This document shows positions 1 to 8,585 of a stretch of DNA of 64,000 bases, piece after piece. The translations under genes and the position numbers were made by a program. Below the pieces are notes generated by a model. The model was not told where the DNA came from. It saw nothing but the letters and a program-made list of their open reading frames with translations, and ran no database searches. The first letter of the stretch is position 1; each line of letters begins with the position of its first letter. Location: NCBI RefSeq assembly GCF_016863195.1, contig NZ_BOOK01000039.1:84727-148726 (forward strand), given 5' to 3'. This DNA comes from Paraplanobispora takensis (GTDB taxonomy: Bacteria > Actinomycetota > Actinomycetes > Streptosporangiales > Streptosporangiaceae).

Positions 1-57
1 CTGGCGGGCCTCCACCGGAGTGTAAGCGTCATCTGATCACCAGGTCTCCCTGGGGGT

Positions 58-792
58 CTACCTGCCCAGGTAGGCGCCTCCATTGACATGGACGACCTGT
101 CCGGTGAGGTGGCGGGCCTCGGGGGAGGAGAGGAACCTGACGGTCTGGGCCACGTCGTCGGGCGTGCCGGCGCGGCCGTTCCTGGTGCTCTCGACCCGGC
201 GCCGCACGCCCTCCTCGGTGAGTCGGCCCCGGAAGAACCCGGTGTCCACGATCAGGCCGGGGGAGACCACGTTGGCGGTGATGCCGCGGGGGCCGAGCTC
301 GGCCGCCAGGTCGGCGGTCCAGGCCTCCAGCGCCGCCTTCGCCGCGCCGTACGAGCCCGAGCCGGTGCCCCTGGCCGCGATCGAACCGATCATGACGATC
401 CTGCCGTGGTCGGGCATGCGGGGGACCAGCGCCGTGGTGACCAGGACGGCCGAGAGCAGGTTGGCGTTGAGGTTGGCCCACCAGCCCTCGGCCACGTCCA
501 TGAGGTCGTCGTCGGCGGCCGGGCGGTCCAGGTTGGTGTTGCCGCCCGCGTTGTTGACCAGCACGTCCACCCGGGCGGGCAGTCTGCCCAGGGACTCGCC
601 CACGGCGACCGGGTTGGCCGCGTTGAACGCGACGTAGGCGGTGCGGGCGGGGTCGTCCAGCCGGTCGCAGGCCTCCTTGAGCACCTGCTCGCGCCGCCCG
701 GTGATGGTGACCCGGTCACCCTGGGCGACGAACGCCGCCGCGACGGCGTACCCGATCCCGGTGCCGCCACCGGTCACCACGATTTCCCGCAT
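58..792 (-). CDS. SDR-family NAD(P)-dependent oxidoreductase
   Basis: Classical short-chain dehydrogenase/reductase of 244 residues, a normal length for the family. The cofactor loop TGGGTGIG is at residues 7-14, NNAGG at 80-84, and the catalytic Ser137, Tyr148 and Lys152 (YGAAK) are all present. The C-terminal SPG and NGG segments are also typical. The substrate cannot be read from sequence. I chose the ATG at 792 because the family fold begins at once with MREIVVTGGG; the open frame runs further upstream but that part is not SDR-like. It is divergent from the WXG100 gene across a 157-bp spacer that carries an inverted repeat. Cytosolic. Confidence 0.9.
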   Translation of the reverse strand: MREIVVTGGGTGIGYAVAAAFVAQGDRVTITGRREQVLKEACDRLDDPARTAYVAFNAANPVAVGESLGRLPARVDVLVNNAGGNTNLDRPAADDDLMDVAEGWWANLNANLLSAVLVTTALVPRMPDHGRIVMIGSIAARGTGSGSYGAAKAALEAWTADLAAELGPRGITANVVSPGLIVDTGFFRGRLTEEGVRRRVESTRNGRAGTPDDVAQTVRFLSSPEARHLTGQVVHVNGGAYLGR

Positions 793-859
793 TGGACGCA
801 GCCCTTTCCGTACGGACAAATCCATAAAAGGAGCAACGATATCTAGCGGGGACCATAGC

Positions 860-902
860 CGATAGGTATAACGCAGATGACAACGGATCCGTACACCTAT
901 CG
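860..902. promoter_or_regulatory. Inverted repeat CGATAGGT / ACCTATCG in a divergent promoter region
   Basis: Perfect 8-bp inverted arms lie at 860-867 and 895-902, separated by 27 bp, between the divergent SDR and WXG100 genes. The left arm runs on into TATAAC, which resembles a -10 box. Wide arm spacing argues against a terminator and for two half-sites of a DNA-binding protein. No regulator is assigned. Confidence 0.35.
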
Positions 903-949
903 TGAGTGCGTTTGGCGCCCCCCTGACACCGACTCTGAAGGAGACGGGC

Positions 950-1222
950 ATGAGCCAGAACTTGCTCGGCGGCAACCCTGCGGAAATGCAGCAGATGGCC
1001 ACCCAGTTCACTCAGCAGGCCGATCAGGTGCGGGCCACGATGGCGGCCCTGGACCGTGAGGCCGCCAAGGTCGGCACGGCCTGGACGGGCCCCGGCGCCC
1101 AGCGTTTCGGCGAGGCCTGGCAGAACTACCGCACCGCATTCCAGCGCATGGCCGAGGAGCTCACCGAGGCCGCGCGGGTCATCAACACCTACCGGGGCAA
1201 CATCGAGTCGGCCACCCGCTGA
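950..1222 (+). CDS. WXG100 family protein (type VII secretion substrate or partner)
   Basis: A 90-residue helical-hairpin protein with the defining WXG turn at Trp45-Thr46-Gly47 between two amphipathic helices. WXG100 proteins form dimers and are exported by type VII (ESX/Ess) secretion using an FtsK/SpoIIIE-type ATPase. The start is fixed by GAAGGAGA at 937-944, six bases before the ATG; an in-frame upstream start would place that Shine-Dalgarno inside the gene. Its partner is probably the large ATPase transcribed toward it from 6276. No second WXG100 gene lies next to it, so it may homodimerise or pair with a product encoded elsewhere. The C-terminus lacks an obvious YxxxD/E signal. Confidence 0.88.
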   Translation: MSQNLLGGNPAEMQQMATQFTQQADQVRATMAALDREAAKVGTAWTGPGAQRFGEAWQNYRTAFQRMAEELTEAARVINTYRGNIESATR

Positions 1223-1234
1223 CCCGCCGGTCCC

Positions 1235-1264
1235 AGCGCCCCGTCCCGCCGGATCCGGGGCGCT
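1235..1264 (+). terminator. Hairpin after the WXG100 gene
   Basis: Arms AGCGCCCCG (1235-1243) and CGGGGCGCT (1256-1264) pair perfectly around a 12-base loop, 12 bases after the WXG100 stop. There is no long T run, as is common in high-GC actinomycetes. A second smaller stem, GGGCGC/GCGCCC at 1288-1311, directly abuts the stop of the convergent ATPase gene. Confidence 0.55.
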
Positions 1265-1311
1265 TCGTCATGCCCTCATGAGCCCGCGGGCGCTCTTACG
1301 GCTTCGCGCCC

Positions 1312-4300
1312 TCACGGCATCGCGCTCTGGACCGGGGTGACGGTGCCCAGGGTGACCAGCAGGCCCCGGCCGGGGGGACCGCCGACCGCGCCCCGCGGCA
1401 GCCGTACGGTGAACAGGTCGCCGTCGGCGGGGCTCTGCACCGACAGCAGCAGGCCGGTGCGGGACTTGCGGGCCTCGGCGGTGAAGCCGCGGTAGGCCGT
1501 GGTCAGGTCGCCGGTGGTGCCGCCGGCGATGAGGCCGTGCTCGCCGTCGCGGCCGGTCCGCAGCACCCGCTCCAGGGCCGTGCCGAGCGGGGAGTCGGCG
1601 GAGACCAGCTCGGCGTCGTCGACGATCACGACGTAGCGCTCCTGACCGGCCAGGGCCTCGTCCAGGTCGCCGCCGGAGTCGAGTACGGCCAGCACGCCGG
1701 GCTCGTCGACCAGCGTGCACAGGGGGCTGCGCCGCGGGGTCACCAGGACCACGGGGGTGCCGTGCGAGAGCAGGGAGCGGGCGGCCGTCAGCAAGGCCGA
1801 CGAGCGGCCCGAGCGGGGCGGGCCCGCCACGACCGCGCCGGGGCCCTGGGAGAGCAGGTCGACGCCGAGCGGGGCCAGCGCGTCGCCCCCGGCGCCGAGC
1901 AGCGCCCACAGGGGTGAGGGGGGCTCGAAGGACGGCGCCAGCGCCATCGCCTGGGCGGCGGTGATCCGCATCGGCAGCGGGTCCACCCGCAGCGGCGGCT
2001 CCCCGTCCCAGATCCACCCGGCCGGTTCCTCCCCGCCCCGGGCGCTCGCGGTCCCCGGGAACCTGGCGGGCACCGTACGGGCCAGCGACTGCAGGGCGGA
2101 GACCTGGGCCGGTCCGGCGGGGTCGTCGTCGAGCAGGGCGATCTGGCTCTCGGTCAGGCCGTGCTCCCCCGGGGACAGGGCCCGGCCGGGAACCAGGACG
2201 GAGGGCAGGTCCTTGACGGGCAGCCCGGCCAGCCCGTAGTCGGCGGGGTCGGCCAGGCGCAGGATCAGCCGGTCCTCGAAGAGCGTGGAGATCTGCCCGA
2301 TCAGCGCGGACCGGTCGCCGGTCACCACGGCCCGCAGGCCGACCGCCGGGCCCTCCCGCAGCAGCTGCATCAGCGAGTCGACCAGCCGCCCGTAGTCGTA
2401 GCCCTCGAACGCGGCGACGAACCCCTCCCACCGGTCGAGCATCAGCACCAGCCAGGGCGGCCGCGGCCCCGCGCCGTGGGCGCGCAGCTCGGCCAGGGAG
2501 GCGTGGCCCGCCTCGGCCAGCAGCTGCTGGCGCCGTCCCACCTCGGCCCGCAGACGGGCCAGCAGGCGCTCCACCCGGTCGAGCTGGTCGCGGGTCACGA
2601 CGGCGCCGCAGTGCGGCATCGCCACCAGGGGGAGCATCGCCCCCGACCCGCAGTCGATCACGTGCAGGTGCACGTCCTGCGGGGAGACGCCCGCGGCGAT
2701 CGCCCCCGCCAGCGTGCGCAGCGCGGTGGATCGCCCGCTGCGCGCCGCCCCGGCCAGCAGCAGGTGCCCGCCGTGCGCCGGGTCCAGCGTCAGCGACCGG
2801 CGGTCCTGCGCCCACGGCAGGTCGGTCACGCCGAACGCCAGCGGGGGGACCTCCTCACCGCCCGCCCGGTACGGCGCGGTCCAGCCGGACAGGCCGGTCT
2901 CCCGGCGCGGCGCGGTCCCGTGCGAGGACTCGCCCACCGGGTGCGGTGCCGTCCTGCGCGAGGACTCCTCCACCGGGCGCGGCGCGGCCTCGTGCGGGGA
3001 TCCGCCCGAGCGGTACGGCGCCACGCGCCTGGGCCCGTCCGCGACGGGGGGAGGCGGGGAGAGGACGGGGAGGCCGGGCAGGACCACGAGGCCGGGCAGC
3101 GGGTCGAGCCAGGGGCTCGGCCGGCGCGCGATCCCCGCCGTCCGGGCGGCCTCGGCCAGGGCGTCGGCGAGCAGGGACAGGTCGGTGACGGGGGAGCCGT
3201 CCGTCCCCGTCTCCTGCGCGGTGAGCGGATGGCCCAGGTCACGCCAGCCCAGCTCGGTCACCCTCGCCCTGGCCTCGGCCCGCTCACCGGGACCGCGCCC
3301 GCCGACGCGCGCGGTCTGCACCGCCGTGGCCGCCCCGGCGCCCGACTTCACGTAGCACCTTCCGGGGGCGGACTTGGGGATGTGCGCGGCGTCCGGCCGG
3401 TCGATGACGTCGGTGGACTCGGAGGACTCGGTGACCCGCAGCGCGATCCGCAGGGACGTGTTGGCCTGGATGTCGGCGGTCACCACGCCGCCGGGCCGCT
3501 GGGTGGCCAGGATCAGGTGGATGCCCAGGGAGCGGCCGCGGCGGGCGATGTCCACCAGGCCGGTCATGAAGTCGGGCAGCTCGCCGACCATCGCCGCGAA
3601 CTCGTCGATCACCAGCACCAGCCGGGGCAGCGGCCCGAGCGGCTCGCCCCGTCCCCGCAGCGGCGTGACCGGCGAGGACCCGCCCGCGACCAGCAGGTCC
3701 CTGGAGGCACGGGCCCGCTGGGCGTCGCGCAGCTCGTGGTAGTCCTCGACGTCCTTGGCGCCGGCCGCCAGCAGCAGCCGCTCCCTGCGCCGGATCTCGG
3801 CGGCCAGGGAGGCCAGGGCCCGGCGGGTCAGGTGGCCGTCCAGGTCGCTGACCATGCCGACGGTGTGCGGCAGCCGTACGCACTCCTTGAAGGCCGCCCC
3901 GCCCTTGTAGTCGATCAGCACGAACGTCATCTCGTCCGGCCGGTTGGCCACCGCGAGCGAGCAGATCAGCGTCTGCAGCAGCTCGGACTTGCCCGCGCCG
4001 GTGGTGCCCGCGATGAGCGCGTGCGGCCCGTCGACGCGCAGGTCGACGGAGAACGGCCCGTCCGGGCCTGCCCCGATCACGGCCTCGGTGGACCGGCCCC
4101 ATCGGGCGGCCACGGCCGCGGCGGAGGGGGCGGGCAGCCGCAGCAGGTCCAGCAGCCGGGCGGAGGGGGGCAGGGCCAGGCCGGGGTCCTCGCGGCTGAC
4201 GTCGCGGATCGGGGCCAGGGAGCGGGCCAGCCGGTCGCACCAGGAGGAGGGGACCCGGTCGGCCAGGATCTCGCCGAGGCCGTCCAGCCCGCCGCCGCGC

Positions 4301-6276
4301 AGCCGGAGCCGGCCGTCGGCCGTGGCCTGCGCGACGGTGGCGCACTCCTCGGGCAGCAGCCGCTGGTCGCCGTCTATCGCCAGGGTGTAGACGCCGGCGC
4401 GGGGGCCCTGGCGCAGCACCTGCGGCATGCCGGGCAGCGCGCGCAGGACCTGGGCGCCGTCCAGGACCACCAGCACGTCGTGGGGGCGCTCGTCGTAGAC
4501 CGGGGTGAACTCCCGGGAGCCGCCCGAGCCGTCCCAGCCGCCCGCGGTCGAGGGGCCGGCGTCCAGGTCCCCCCAGCCCGCGGGGGAGCGGCCCGGCTTG
4601 GACGAGGGGCCGTCCTCGCCGAGGCGTTCGGCGATCAGCGCGGTCAGCTCGGCGACCCGCCGGGCCGCGGCCTCCGGGTCGGCGCCGACCAGCGCCACGC
4701 AGTCCTCACCGCCGTGCGGGGCGCAGTGGGGCAGCCAGCGCACCCAGTTCCAGCGCTCGGCGCCGTCGCCGTGCGCGGACAGCACCACGATCGCCAGGTC
4801 GCGCGGGCTGTGCAGGGTGGCGGCCTGGCCGACCAGCCAGCGGGCCAGACCGACGGCGGTCTCGCGCGGCCCGGTGAGCCCGGCCACGCCGAGCCGCCGC
4901 ATCGCCAGTGCCACGGGCACCGCCCGGCAGGCCGGCGGGCCGGGCACGGCCATGCCCGCGGGGGCGCTGCGCTCGGGCACCAGCTCCAGGTCGGCGGGGA
5001 GGTCGGCCAGCCCGACGCGCAGGCGGAGCGCGTCGGGGTCGTGGTCGCGGCGCTCCCACAACCGCCGCCGCGGGCCGGTCGCGGTGAGCAGCACCTCGGC
5101 CGGGTCGGGCGCGGCGGCGCGGCGCGCGGTCTCGTCGGCGGCGCGGGCCAGCTCCAGATCGGCCTCGAAGGCCGCCATGCGCTCGCGGTACTCCTTCATC
5201 TGCATGCGGTGGCGTTTGCGCCCGTGCCGCCGGTCGCTCCACCACTGGCCGAACATGATCAAAGGGCTCATCAGGGCGAACAGCAGGAAGTACCAGAGCT
5301 GGAACGCCCAGGCCAGGACCAGCCCGAGAACCAGGGGCAGGAGGGCGGCCAGGAGCTGCAGCCGCATGGTCTCGGCCCGCACCGGCTCGGCCGGGACCTC
5401 CAGGCGCCGCACCCTGTCCGGGGGCCGGAGCCGGGGCGGCCGGTTGTAGGAGAGCCCGCCGTCGGGCTGGGCGTCCAGGTGCGCGTCCGGAGGTTCGACC
5501 GCCTTCAGCGTCAGCACCGAGGACCCGCAGGTCAGCAGGGCGTGCTCGGGCCAGTCGGCGACCTCCTCCAGCGGCCGCCCGTCCAGCTCGGGCCCGCCCG
5601 GCTCCGGCGGCCGCCCGTCCCGCTTCGGCGGCCGCCCGTCCGGATCGGGTGCGGCCCGCTCCGGTGATCGCCCGCCCGGCTCCGTCGCCGCCCGCTTCGG
5701 CGGTCGTCCGCCCGGCTTCGGCGACGGTCCGCCCGGCTTCGGCGACGGTCCGTGCGGCTCGGGTACGGCCGGCCCGGCGGGCTCCACCGTGACGGTCTCG
5801 GGGGTGAGCCGGACGACGGCCGCCCGGGCGGGCAGGGCGGGGTCGTGGACGGCCACCGCGCACGCGGGGTCGGAGCCGACGGTGTGGACGCCGATGCCGA
5901 GCCGGTGCACCGACCCGGCGGCGGGGCCGCCGACCACCCGGATCTCCACGACGCCCCCGGGCTCTTCGGCCAGCGTCGAGACGGCCAGGCGCCGGTCCAG
6001 GGTGACCAGGTCGCCGTCGCGCAGGAGGCCGTTCACGGGGGCGTCCGGCGCCAGCTCGCGGCCGTTCAGCCACAGCGAGGGGGTCTCGGCGGTCTCGCCC
6101 AGGCCGTAGGGGGCCTTGCTGCGCGTCAGCCGTACCACGTTGCCGGTGTTTCCCGCCCGCTCTCCCGGCTGCCCGGCGAGCGCCTCGGCGAGCCGCGCCA
6201 CCGTGGTCGTCTCGTCGCCCTCGACCATGACGTCGCGGTCGGCGTGCTCGCTGAGCACGGTGAGCATGATCCGCAT
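1312..6276 (-). CDS. FHA/FtsK-SpoIIIE type VII secretion ATPase (EssC/EccC-like)
   Basis: A 1654-residue membrane ATPase predicted to energise export of WXG100 proteins. Order: ubiquitin/FHA-like N-terminal modules (about 1-180), a Pro/Gly/Lys-rich repetitive linker (180-250), two close transmembrane helices (about 303-345), then three FtsK/SpoIIIE modules. Module 1 has a full Walker A (GTTGAGKS, near 758) and Walker B (LVLVIDEF, near 890). Modules 2 (GAARSGRS, near 1178) and 3 (GPPRSGRS, near 1487) carry Arg in place of the P-loop Lys, so module 1 is probably the main ATPase. FHA plus triple FtsK in one chain resembles Firmicutes EssC more than the split mycobacterial EccCa/EccCb. GAGGAG precedes the ATG. 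No EccB, EccD, EccE or mycosin is nearby. Confidence 0.88.
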   Translation of the reverse strand: MRIMLTVLSEHADRDVMVEGDETTTVARLAEALAGQPGERAGNTGNVVRLTRSKAPYGLGETAETPSLWLNGRELAPDAPVNGLLRDGDLVTLDRRLAVSTLAEEPGGVVEIRVVGGPAAGSVHRLGIGVHTVGSDPACAVAVHDPALPARAAVVRLTPETVTVEPAGPAVPEPHGPSPKPGGPSPKPGGRPPKRAATEPGGRSPERAAPDPDGRPPKRDGRPPEPGGPELDGRPLEEVADWPEHALLTCGSSVLTLKAVEPPDAHLDAQPDGGLSYNRPPRLRPPDRVRRLEVPAEPVRAETMRLQLLAALLPLVLGLVLAWAFQLWYFLLFALMSPLIMFGQWWSDRRHGRKRHRMQMKEYRERMAAFEADLELARAADETARRAAAPDPAEVLLTATGPRRRLWERRDHDPDALRLRVGLADLPADLELVPERSAPAGMAVPGPPACRAVPVALAMRRLGVAGLTGPRETAVGLARWLVGQAATLHSPRDLAIVVLSAHGDGAERWNWVRWLPHCAPHGGEDCVALVGADPEAAARRVAELTALIAERLGEDGPSSKPGRSPAGWGDLDAGPSTAGGWDGSGGSREFTPVYDERPHDVLVVLDGAQVLRALPGMPQVLRQGPRAGVYTLAIDGDQRLLPEECATVAQATADGRLRLRGGGLDGLGEILADRVPSSWCDRLARSLAPIRDVSREDPGLALPPSARLLDLLRLPAPSAAAVAARWGRSTEAVIGAGPDGPFSVDLRVDGPHALIAGTTGAGKSELLQTLICSLAVANRPDEMTFVLIDYKGGAAFKECVRLPHTVGMVSDLDGHLTRRALASLAAEIRRRERLLLAAGAKDVEDYHELRDAQRARASRDLLVAGGSSPVTPLRGRGEPLGPLPRLVLVIDEFAAMVGELPDFMTGLVDIARRGRSLGIHLILATQRPGGVVTADIQANTSLRIALRVTESSESTDVIDRPDAAHIPKSAPGRCYVKSGAGAATAVQTARVGGRGPGERAEARARVTELGWRDLGHPLTAQETGTDGSPVTDLSLLADALAEAARTAGIARRPSPWLDPLPGLVVLPGLPVLSPPPPVADGPRRVAPYRSGGSPHEAAPRPVEESSRRTAPHPVGESSHGTAPRRETGLSGWTAPYRAGGEEVPPLAFGVTDLPWAQDRRSLTLDPAHGGHLLLAGAARSGRSTALRTLAGAIAAGVSPQDVHLHVIDCGSGAMLPLVAMPHCGAVVTRDQLDRVERLLARLRAEVGRRQQLLAEAGHASLAELRAHGAGPRPPWLVLMLDRWEGFVAAFEGYDYGRLVDSLMQLLREGPAVGLRAVVTGDRSALIGQISTLFEDRLILRLADPADYGLAGLPVKDLPSVLVPGRALSPGEHGLTESQIALLDDDPAGPAQVSALQSLARTVPARFPGTASARGGEEPAGWIWDGEPPLRVDPLPMRITAAQAMALAPSFEPPSPLWALLGAGGDALAPLGVDLLSQGPGAVVAGPPRSGRSSALLTAARSLLSHGTPVVLVTPRRSPLCTLVDEPGVLAVLDSGGDLDEALAGQERYVVIVDDAELVSADSPLGTALERVLRTGRDGEHGLIAGGTTGDLTTAYRGFTAEARKSRTGLLLSVQSPADGDLFTVRLPRGAVGGPPGRGLLVTLGTVTPVQSAMP

Positions 6277-6374
6277 CGCGCTCTCCTCGGGGTCGGACGC
6301 CCTGTTTCAACCTAGCGACCGGGAGCGGCCGGGGAAGAGGAGTTCACGGCAAAGACGGGGGTCGCGGAACGGTA

Positions 6375-6504
6375 TGTGGAAAACGTCGCAACCTGTGGAT
6401 AACTGTCCACCGTGATCCGAGCGTTATGCCGATTCATGTGGGGATATGCGGTGATTCTGGGGCTTCGGGGTGGCTGGGGAGTTCCGGGAGGTGCCTGTGG
6501 AAAA
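6375..6504. other. Cluster of DnaA-box-like nonamers
   Basis: TGTGGAAAA (6375-6383), TGTGGATAA (6394-6402, the complement of TTATCCACA), CTGTCCACC (6403-6411) and TGTGGAAAA (6496-6504) lie in 130 bp of locally AT-richer sequence upstream of the ATPase gene and over the 3' end of the next small gene. No replication genes are near. It could titrate DnaA, be a regulatory site, or be chance. Confidence 0.3.
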
Positions 6505-6786
6505 CTCGGTGGAAATCTGGGGATTGCGCCGGTCACGGGCGAGGTCGCGCAACGCGTCCGTCTTCTCCTCCAGGAGGCCGGCGTAGGCGCTCACCTCGGA
6601 GGTGACCTCGGCCAGCCCGCTCGCCGCCCGGTGCAGCCTCTCGACGACCTTCTCGGCGGCGGGGGCGGCGGCGATCCGCTCGGCGCCCCGGCGCCCGAGC
6701 CGCCCGGCGGCCGACCGGAGAAAGAGGGCGAGGCGGCCCGTGGAACCCGTGGAGCGTGGCGTGCGGTGCCTGAACCACTCGGTCAT
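6424..6786 (-). CDS. Small hypothetical protein, 120 aa
   Basis: I do not recognise this protein. The first roughly 85 codons (from MTEWFRHRTP) have the strong G/C third-position bias of the real genes around it. They encode a basic stretch followed by an Ala/Glu/Leu-rich segment likely to form amphipathic helix or coiled coil. The last 35 residues (Ser/Pro/Asn-rich) show weaker bias, as if the reading frame has drifted into former non-coding DNA. There is no signal peptide or membrane helix and no good Shine-Dalgarno before the ATG. It lies upstream of the type VII ATPase on the same strand, 147 bp away, so it may share its transcript. Confidence 0.5.
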   Translation of the reverse strand: MTEWFRHRTPRSTGSTGRLALFLRSAAGRLGRRGAERIAAAPAAEKVVERLHRAASGLAEVTSEVSAYAGLLEEKTDALRDLARDRRNPQISTEFSTGTSRNSPATPKPQNHRISPHESA

Positions 6787-7117
6787 GAGACAAGGATGGC
6801 ATGTTTTGAACGAGTTCAGGATGAAAAGGCACGCATATTCGCGTGGCGAGGGAGTGAAGGGACGCGGGAGAGAGATGTGAATCGGGAGAGAAAAGATGTG
6901 ACAGGTGGTGCACGGGGTTATCGGGGTCCTTATCATCGAGATAAGGGCCGTGTCATCTCCCTGATTCGCAAGTTCTCAGTAGATCGTCATTGACAGATGT
7001 ATTGCTACCGAACGAGCATTGGTCCTCGCTTTTCCCGGGCATCCGGCAGGCAGGGTGCACATAATGGCGTAAATTCGTCCGTAATCCCCGAATATGATCT
7101 CTGGGAGTCCCCCGCCC
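6787..7117. other. 331-bp gene-free region between the type VII and Tad loci
   Basis: This spacer is clearly AT-richer than the window average and separates divergent transcription units. It holds a near-consensus TTGACA at 6990-6995, a CATAAT hexamer at 7060-7065 and the palindrome at 6928-6946. No ORF in it has coding-like codon use. It presumably carries the promoter(s) of the Tad operon, with a long 5' leader if TTGACA is used, and possibly the promoter for the small gene ending at 6424. Confidence 0.5.
6928..6946. promoter_or_regulatory. Palindrome CCTTATC-N5-GATAAGG upstream of the Tad operon
   Basis: Perfect 7-bp arms CCTTATC (6928-6934) and GATAAGG (6940-6946) flank ATCGA. Another TTATC sits just upstream at 6918-6922. 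The short arms, AT content and distance from any stop codon fit an operator better than a terminator. It lies about 170 bp before the first Tad gene. Confidence 0.4.
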
Positions 7118-7810
7118 ATGAGGACCAGCGAGAAGCCAGCGGGCCGCGCCCCGGCGAACGCCGAGCGGCCAGGTTCGGCGGGCGCCCTGTCGGGGCCGGC
7201 GTCACGCAAACTCCCCGTCCCCCCGCGCGAACGAAAACCGGCACTCGCGGCACTGGCCGTCCTGCTGATCCTCGGCGGCGCGCTGGCGACCACGTTGCTG
7301 GTCCTGCGCAGCGGTGACCGGGTCTCCGCGATCCAGATCGTCCAGCAGGTCGGTTCCGGCCAGCGCATTCCGGCCACGGCGATGCGCGAGGTCCAGATAG
7401 CCGACACCGGCGTCGACTTCGTGCCCTACGCCCAGCACCGGAGCATCGCCGAAGGCGAGAACCACGCGCTGGTCACCCTGCTGCCAGGAACGCTCCTGAC
7501 CCGCCAGATGGTGGTCTCCACCAGCAGGGAGCTGGGCCCGGGCAAGGCGCAGGTGGGCCTGTCGCTCAAGCCGGGCCAGACCCCCGGCACCCTGATCAGG
7601 GGAGACCGGGTCCAGATCATCCACGTGCCCGGCCGGGGCGCCACCGCGCAGGGCGAGGTCCTGGCGCAGAACGCGCTGGTCCACCAGGTCGGCGAGGGCC
7701 GCGCGTCCGGCCAGATCACGGTGATCGTGGACAGCTCGGTCGCGCCGGAGATCGTCGCCTACGCCTCCAACGGTGAGATCGCCGTGGCCGAGCTGCCGGG
7801 AGCGCGCTGA
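7118..7810 (+). CDS. SAF-domain protein, CpaB/RcpC-like pilus assembly protein
   Basis: A 230-residue protein: a Pro/Ala-rich cytosolic N-terminus, one transmembrane helix at about 41-63, then a periplasm-facing SAF domain from about 66. CpaB/RcpC proteins act in Tad pilus assembly and usually precede the Tad ATPases, which is the case here. The conserved pattern in the SAF region (an acidic gain-of-access loop followed by VTLLPGTLLTRQMV) is visible. I prefer the ATG at 7118 over one at 7094 because GGGAG lies ten bases before it. First gene of the operon; the next start is only one base after its stop. Confidence 0.82.
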   Translation: MRTSEKPAGRAPANAERPGSAGALSGPASRKLPVPPRERKPALAALAVLLILGGALATTLLVLRSGDRVSAIQIVQQVGSGQRIPATAMREVQIADTGVDFVPYAQHRSIAEGENHALVTLLPGTLLTRQMVVSTSRELGPGKAQVGLSLKPGQTPGTLIRGDRVQIIHVPGRGATAQGEVLAQNALVHQVGEGRASGQITVIVDSSVAPEIVAYASNGEIAVAELPGAR

Positions 7811-7811
7811 C

Positions 7812-8585
7812 GTGGCGCTCATCGTGCTGGCCGCCGACAAGGGCGCGCCCGGCGTGACGACGGCGGCCACGGCCCTGGGCGCCATCTGGCCGCGCCCGGT
7901 GCTGCTGGCCGAGTGCGACCCGGCCGGCGGCGACCTCGCCTACCGACTCCCGGCCGCCGACGGAGGCGTGCTCAACCCCGGCAGGGGCCTGCTCACCCTG
8001 GGGGCCACGGCCCGCCGCGGCCTGAGTCCCGCCCTGGTCCACGAGCACACCCAGAAGATCGTCGGCGGGCTCGACGTGCTGGCCGGCCTCACCCACGGCG
8101 AGCAGGCCGCCGGGCTGACCTGGCTGTGGGGGCCCCTCGGCCGGGCGCTGGCCGCGATGCCGCACGCCGACGTGCTGGCCGACTGCGGGCGCCTGGGCGG
8201 GCATCCGGAGCTGGGCGAGCTGATCGCCGAGGCGGAGCTGACGGTCCTGTTCACCAGGGCGAGCCTCGACCACGTCGCCCACCTGCGCGAGCGGCTGCAG
8301 GTGCTGCCCCGCGGGACGCGCGTGGGGGTGGTGACGATCGCCGACCCCCGCCAGTACCGCGCGACGATCGACGAGGTCCGCCGGATCGTGGCGGCCACCG
8401 GCAAGGACGTCGCCTTCGTCGCCGGGCTCGCCCACGATCCCAAGGGCGCCGAGCTGCTGCGCGGCCAGTGGGGCGGGCGCCTGGACCGCTCGCTGCTGAT
8501 CCGCACCGCCCGCGAGCTCGCCGGTCGCCTGGCCGCCCAGGTGGCCCCGGGCCGTACGGCGGCCGCCGCGGAGAGCGCGCCGTGA
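7812..8585 (+). CDS. CpaE/TadZ-like ParA-family ATPase
   Basis: A 257-residue MinD/ParA-type protein beginning at a GTG one base after the upstream stop. A deviant Walker A (KGAPGVTT) is at residues 10-17, followed by a switch-like segment ECDPAGGDL. TadZ/CpaE proteins place the Tad secretion machine at its site in the cell. There is no N-terminal receiver-like domain, so it is shorter than Caulobacter CpaE. Start choice: the first hydrophobic strand ALIVLAADKG must be near the N-terminus and only this GTG allows that. Peripheral membrane or cytosolic. Confidence 0.82.
   Translation: MALIVLAADKGAPGVTTAATALGAIWPRPVLLAECDPAGGDLAYRLPAADGGVLNPGRGLLTLGATARRGLSPALVHEHTQKIVGGLDVLAGLTHGEQAAGLTWLWGPLGRALAAMPHADVLADCGRLGGHPELGELIAEAELTVLFTRASLDHVAHLRERLQVLPRGTRVGVVTIADPRQYRATIDEVRRIVAATGKDVAFVAGLAHDPKGAELLRGQWGGRLDRSLLIRTARELAGRLAAQVAPGRTAAAAESAP

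Noticed and set aside
851..870. WhiG-type promoter (GCCGATAA-like -10) before the WXG100 gene
   Set aside because: GCCGATAG is present, but the TAAA element is about 29 bases upstream instead of about 15.
2161..5667. A plus-strand open frame of 1168 codons opposite the type VII ATPase gene
   Set aside because: It is rich in Gly, Arg, Gln and Pro with no domain, and sits antisense to a gene with clear motifs. Long open antisense frames are expected at this GC content.
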